This document shows positions 61,567 to 64,000 of a stretch of 64,000 nucleotides of DNA, one piece after another. The stretch spans positions 1 through 64,000 of the forward strand of contig DAIUDK010000009.1 in NCBI GenBank assembly GCA_036845725.1, in the 5' to 3' direction. Source of the DNA: DSWT01 sp036845725. GTDB taxonomy: Bacteria; Chloroflexota; Anaerolineae; B4-G1; SLSP01. The notes below the pieces were generated by a model, which saw only the letters and a list, made by a program, of their open reading frames with translations, searched no databases and was not told where the DNA came from. A program made the position numbers and the translations under genes. Every line of letters begins with the position of its first letter. The stretch's first letter is position 1.

Positions 61567-62628
61567 TTACCACGGCCATGCCAACTTTTGCCAGTTGCCG
61601 CGACTCGCTGCCGGATAGCCGCCGAAGGTATACCAGATTTCCCGTGTGGCGGGACAGGCTACATTCGCATAAGCAGTGACGGTGTCGCCATCCCGGGCCT
61701 CAATGCCGTCATCGGCCAGAATCTCGATGAGCGCCTTCACCGGAGCGGCGCTGCCGCCCTGAGCGACAAGGCCCTCGACCAGAGTTTCCATGCGTTCGTA
61801 GCGGCTGGTGGTGCTGAGCGGGCCGGTCTCGTGCACCGGCGGCGCCTGCGGATGCACGCAATGATGATTGGTTCCGACAAGCCAGCCTTGCACCGGTTCG
61901 CGCTTGTAAAAGCCGGTACACGTACATTCGTAGAGGGCATAGGTGTTGGTTTTACCGTCTACGGCGAAGAGCAGCATCCCGCCGTCGCGCTGGATGCGGC
62001 CCAACAGCGCCTCAAGCTCCGGGAGCGTCCGGCAGGTTTCGAGGGCTTCGACCATAAACGCATAGCAGGGTAGAGCGGGCGTCTCGCCGTCCGGCGTGTC
62101 CCAGGTGGGCAGATAGTTGTAATGAAGCCACAACTGCTCGCGATTGATGCCTGTCGGGGTGAAGACGTCGGCTTCCAACCCAAAGCTGATCGCCGGGATT
62201 CTGCCCGTCACCTCGCGGATAGTGACGTAGCCCCACAGGCCGGGCGCGAAGATGTCGTTGTTCCGCGCGACCCAGACCTGCTGATCAAGTTCGATGATCG
62301 CCCCGCTGCACTGCGCGGACAGCACGATCTCAAGGTAGGCCCATTCGGCAAGCCGTTGCAATGGAAGGCCCGCGCCTTCAGCCAATCCTTGGAACTCATC
62401 ACGAAAGCGTGGCGGCAGATTGCGCAACCAGGGCAGCGCGCCCGCTCGCCACCGCTCCACGTCGAGCGTGACGTGAGGCGGAATCCGCTCGCGGGTGTAG
62501 CGTTCGATGTTGGTCTCCAGCTTTGCGCCCAAAGACCGGCCCATAGTGTAACCGATCTCAAAAGGGCTGCCGGTCACATGGTAGACGCGCTCCGCAATAC
62601 GGGTGTCAGCCGGCTCCATACGCTTCAT
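61567..62628 (-). CDS. C45-like Ntn hydrolase (acyl-CoA:6-APA acyltransferase family)
   Basis: 353 residues. The likely catalytic Cys near residue 104 is in SAQCSGAII, with ARNNDI about 20 residues later, the pattern of the C45/AAT family in which self-cleavage frees the Cys. Other pieces (FEIGYTMGRSLGAKLETNIE, NHHCVHP) also fit. Substrates are amides or lipopeptide acyl groups in known members; this one is unknown. The ATG at 62628 has TTGAGGA six bases before it and overlaps the pyrophosphatase end by 23 bases. Confidence 0.85.
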   Translation of the reverse strand: MKRMEPADTRIAERVYHVTGSPFEIGYTMGRSLGAKLETNIERYTRERIPPHVTLDVERWRAGALPWLRNLPPRFRDEFQGLAEGAGLPLQRLAEWAYLEIVLSAQCSGAIIELDQQVWVARNNDIFAPGLWGYVTIREVTGRIPAISFGLEADVFTPTGINREQLWLHYNYLPTWDTPDGETPALPCYAFMVEALETCRTLPELEALLGRIQRDGGMLLFAVDGKTNTYALYECTCTGFYKREPVQGWLVGTNHHCVHPQAPPVHETGPLSTTSRYERMETLVEGLVAQGGSAAPVKALIEILADDGIEARDGDTVTAYANVACPATREIWYTFGGYPAASRGNWQKLAWPW

Positions 62629-63220
62629 CGTAATCCTCAATTGCCGCCGCGACGACGCGGAAGGCGTGCTCGCGGTCATAGACCCGTTCGACCGAGAACT
62701 GCGAGGGTTCTTCTGGGATCAGTTTATACGTGCTGAAATAGTGCCGCAGGCGTTCCACCAGCACGTCGGGCAAATCCGTTATGTCGGCCACATTTCCCCA
62801 GAAGCTATCGTTCTCCAGAACGGCCACAATCTTGTCATCGGCCTCGCCGTGATCGATCATTTGCACCCCGCCGACGATCCGCGCGTTTAGAATCACCTCC
62901 GACTTGGTAATCGGTCGCTCGCTGATGACGCATATATCCAGCGGGTCGCCATCACCGTGCCGCCCCTCGCCGCACAATGCTCCCACATGATCGCCACAGT
63001 ACGTGCGTGGAATAAAGCCGTAGAGGGCCGGCGGCTGGGACGAGGTCCGCTGGGGACGGTCGACCCGCAGGTAGCCGGTCACTTTATCCACTTCGTACTT
63101 CACCAGATCGAACGGGGTGATTTCGATGTAAGCGTGCACCAGGCCAGGCGGCTTCTTGCCGACTTCCAATCCATGCCACGGGTGTGGCCGCCAACGAAAG
63201 AAAGCGCGCGGAAACGTCAT
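62606..63220 (-). CDS. ppa: Inorganic pyrophosphatase, family I-like
   Basis: 204 residues. The metal motif D90-G-D-P-L-D95, LYGFIPRTYC, and GVQMIDHGEADDKIVAV are typical of soluble type I PPases. It splits PPi from biosynthetic reactions. The N-terminus has extra residues (RAFFRWRPHPWHGLEVGKKP). AAAGGAGG SD. Overlaps the next gene. Confidence 0.94.
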   Translation of the reverse strand: MTFPRAFFRWRPHPWHGLEVGKKPPGLVHAYIEITPFDLVKYEVDKVTGYLRVDRPQRTSSQPPALYGFIPRTYCGDHVGALCGEGRHGDGDPLDICVISERPITKSEVILNARIVGGVQMIDHGEADDKIVAVLENDSFWGNVADITDLPDVLVERLRHYFSTYKLIPEEPSQFSVERVYDREHAFRVVAAAIEDYDEAYGAG

Positions 63221-63232
63221 GGTAAACCTCCT

Positions 63233-63313
63233 TTAAAACAGTCTGGTCGTCGTTAACAGAATTGAAAGACGCTCGAAGTCAACGCTCCTGGCCTCTCGTA
63301 TTTGTATCTTCAT
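63233..63313 (-). pseudogene. Possible remnant of a GNAT acetyltransferase gene
   Basis: A 26-codon frame starting MKIQIREARSVDFERLSILL, which reads like the first strand and helix of GNAT acetyltransferases, then stops at TAA. GGGGGG lies before the ATG. The rest of a GNAT domain is absent. It may be a decayed gene or chance; the end lies just before the pyrophosphatase SD. Confidence 0.35.
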
Positions 63314-63374
63314 GACGTATTCCCCCCATGGTGTGACAATCGAAAGGTTGCGACTGCTTCCGCTATGATGCTTC

Positions 63375-64000
63375 TCAACCAGTCCCCGAAAGATCGGTCA
63401 CACCCACAGTCTTGCTCAATGCTTTGTAGGCTGCGGTCTCCACCTCGGCGACACGGTCAAAACAACCTGCGGCTTTCTCAAGATCATTCCGGCGAATGGC
63501 CTCAGCCAGCAGGGAAATCGTCGCGATAGATTCTTGCAGCCAGCGGATAGCCTCGGAGAAATCTAACCCTGCCAGCTCCGCGGCTTCTTCGAGGAACGTG
63601 ATGTACAAGTCCCGACCGGCTGTGAGGTGATCTCCTTCCAGGTCTGGCGGGGAGTTCAGGTACTCGCGCGCCTGTCGCAGGCATTTCGCCGCCGTATCCT
63701 CTCCCAACTCCTCAGGCCAGCGGACAATCTCGCGTGCCAATTTCTTCATCGCGGGGATGCCCACCATGTTGACAGGCGGATGGAGCATCGTCTGGCATTG
63801 ATCAGCGATCGATTTCCGTATGAGTGCAGCGGTCGGTGGAAGCTCCCGCGGAACGTCTATGATCGCCAGGCGGTTTCGTTTGCCCAGACCGGGTACATTC
63901 ACATCCCAGGCCAGTCGTAATTCGTCCAGCAAGATGGTTTGAACGTCCTTCTCACCGGTATCATGGACATAGGCCTTTTCCGCCTCGTACCCCACCAGCA
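63375..64000 (-). CDS. BtrH/DUF4872-like protein, N-terminus outside the window
   Basis: About 208 codons are visible; the frame runs off the right edge. LVGYEAEKAYVHDTGEKDVQ and ELRLAWDVNVPGLGKRNRLA resemble the BtrH N-terminal and DUF4872 domains, cysteine-peptidase-like folds known from butirosin biosynthesis and from many uncharacterised bacterial proteins. The catalytic Cys would lie in the missing part. C-terminal two thirds are helical (SADQCQTMLHPP, TAAKCLRQAREYL). Role unknown. Confidence 0.6.
   Translation of the reverse strand, partial: LVGYEAEKAYVHDTGEKDVQTILLDELRLAWDVNVPGLGKRNRLAIIDVPRELPPTAALIRKSIADQCQTMLHPPVNMVGIPAMKKLAREIVRWPEELGEDTAAKCLRQAREYLNSPPDLEGDHLTAGRDLYITFLEEAAELAGLDFSEAIRWLQESIATISLLAEAIRRNDLEKAAGCFDRVAEVETAAYKALSKTVGVTDLSGTG

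Overview
The window looks like a chromosomal segment of a Chloroflexota bacterium (Anaerolineae, Caldilineae or Ardenticatenia-like). This placement is an inference. It rests on Thr/Pro-rich TPTPT lipoprotein linkers, LysM proteins, the zinc-binding forms of S4, S14 and L36, a short alpha-type glutamine synthetase, and intergenic debris such as GTTGGTTGTTGG tracts, CAGAGACACGG palindromes and AATTCG-type spacers. No rRNA, tRNA, CRISPR array, insertion sequence or prophage was seen.

Layout. 1-6.2 kb (minus strand): a compact System I cytochrome c maturation operon, read ccmE, ccmF fused to thioredoxin, a zinc-ribbon membrane protein, a secreted membrane-anchored protein, a YgbA-like protein, ccmA fused to ccmB, and ccmC (cut by the edge). 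6.3-8.8 kb: an ABC-2 permease and a coiled-coil membrane protein. 8.8-10.5 kb: glnA behind a short glutamine-rich leader peptide and a strong terminator hairpin, which reads as a translation-coupled attenuator. 10.8-12.5 kb: Nudix hydrolase, endonuclease III and a small membrane protein, overlapping by 4 bases. 12.5-14.3 kb: dnaA with DnaA-box-like sites and a structured leader, a candidate origin. 14.4-20.7 kb: lactate permease, a receiver/TadZ-like protein with a cytosolic histidine kinase, greA and lysS. 20.8-26 kb: an HD protein, two overlapping LysM-M23 peptidases, thioredoxin and MazG.

26.1-46.4 kb (minus strand) is the translation supercluster: rpsL-rpsG-fusA-tuf-rpsJ, the S10 and spc genes to secY, rpmJ-rpsM-rpsK-rpsD-rpoA-rplQ, then truA-rplM-rpsI. 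The adk, map and infA genes usual after secY are absent. It is preceded by rpoB (46.6-50.5 kb), which has its own promoter and is not followed by rpoC. The tuf product has a non-canonical switch I loop.

50.7-64 kb is mixed envelope and metabolic content: PlsC acyltransferase, a LysM lipoprotein, a DUF457-like membrane protein, an MFS transporter, a three-gene MacAB-like ABC exporter whose permease is an internal tandem duplication, then on the minus strand a serine beta-lactamase-family hydrolase, an LLM flavin oxidoreductase, a C45-like Ntn hydrolase, inorganic pyrophosphatase, a GNAT-like remnant and a partial BtrH/DUF4872-like protein.

Main items to follow up: the glnA leader/attenuator, the EF-Tu switch I change, the fused and streamlined Ccm operon with a CxxxY CcmE, the dnaA leader, and the large RpoB insertion.
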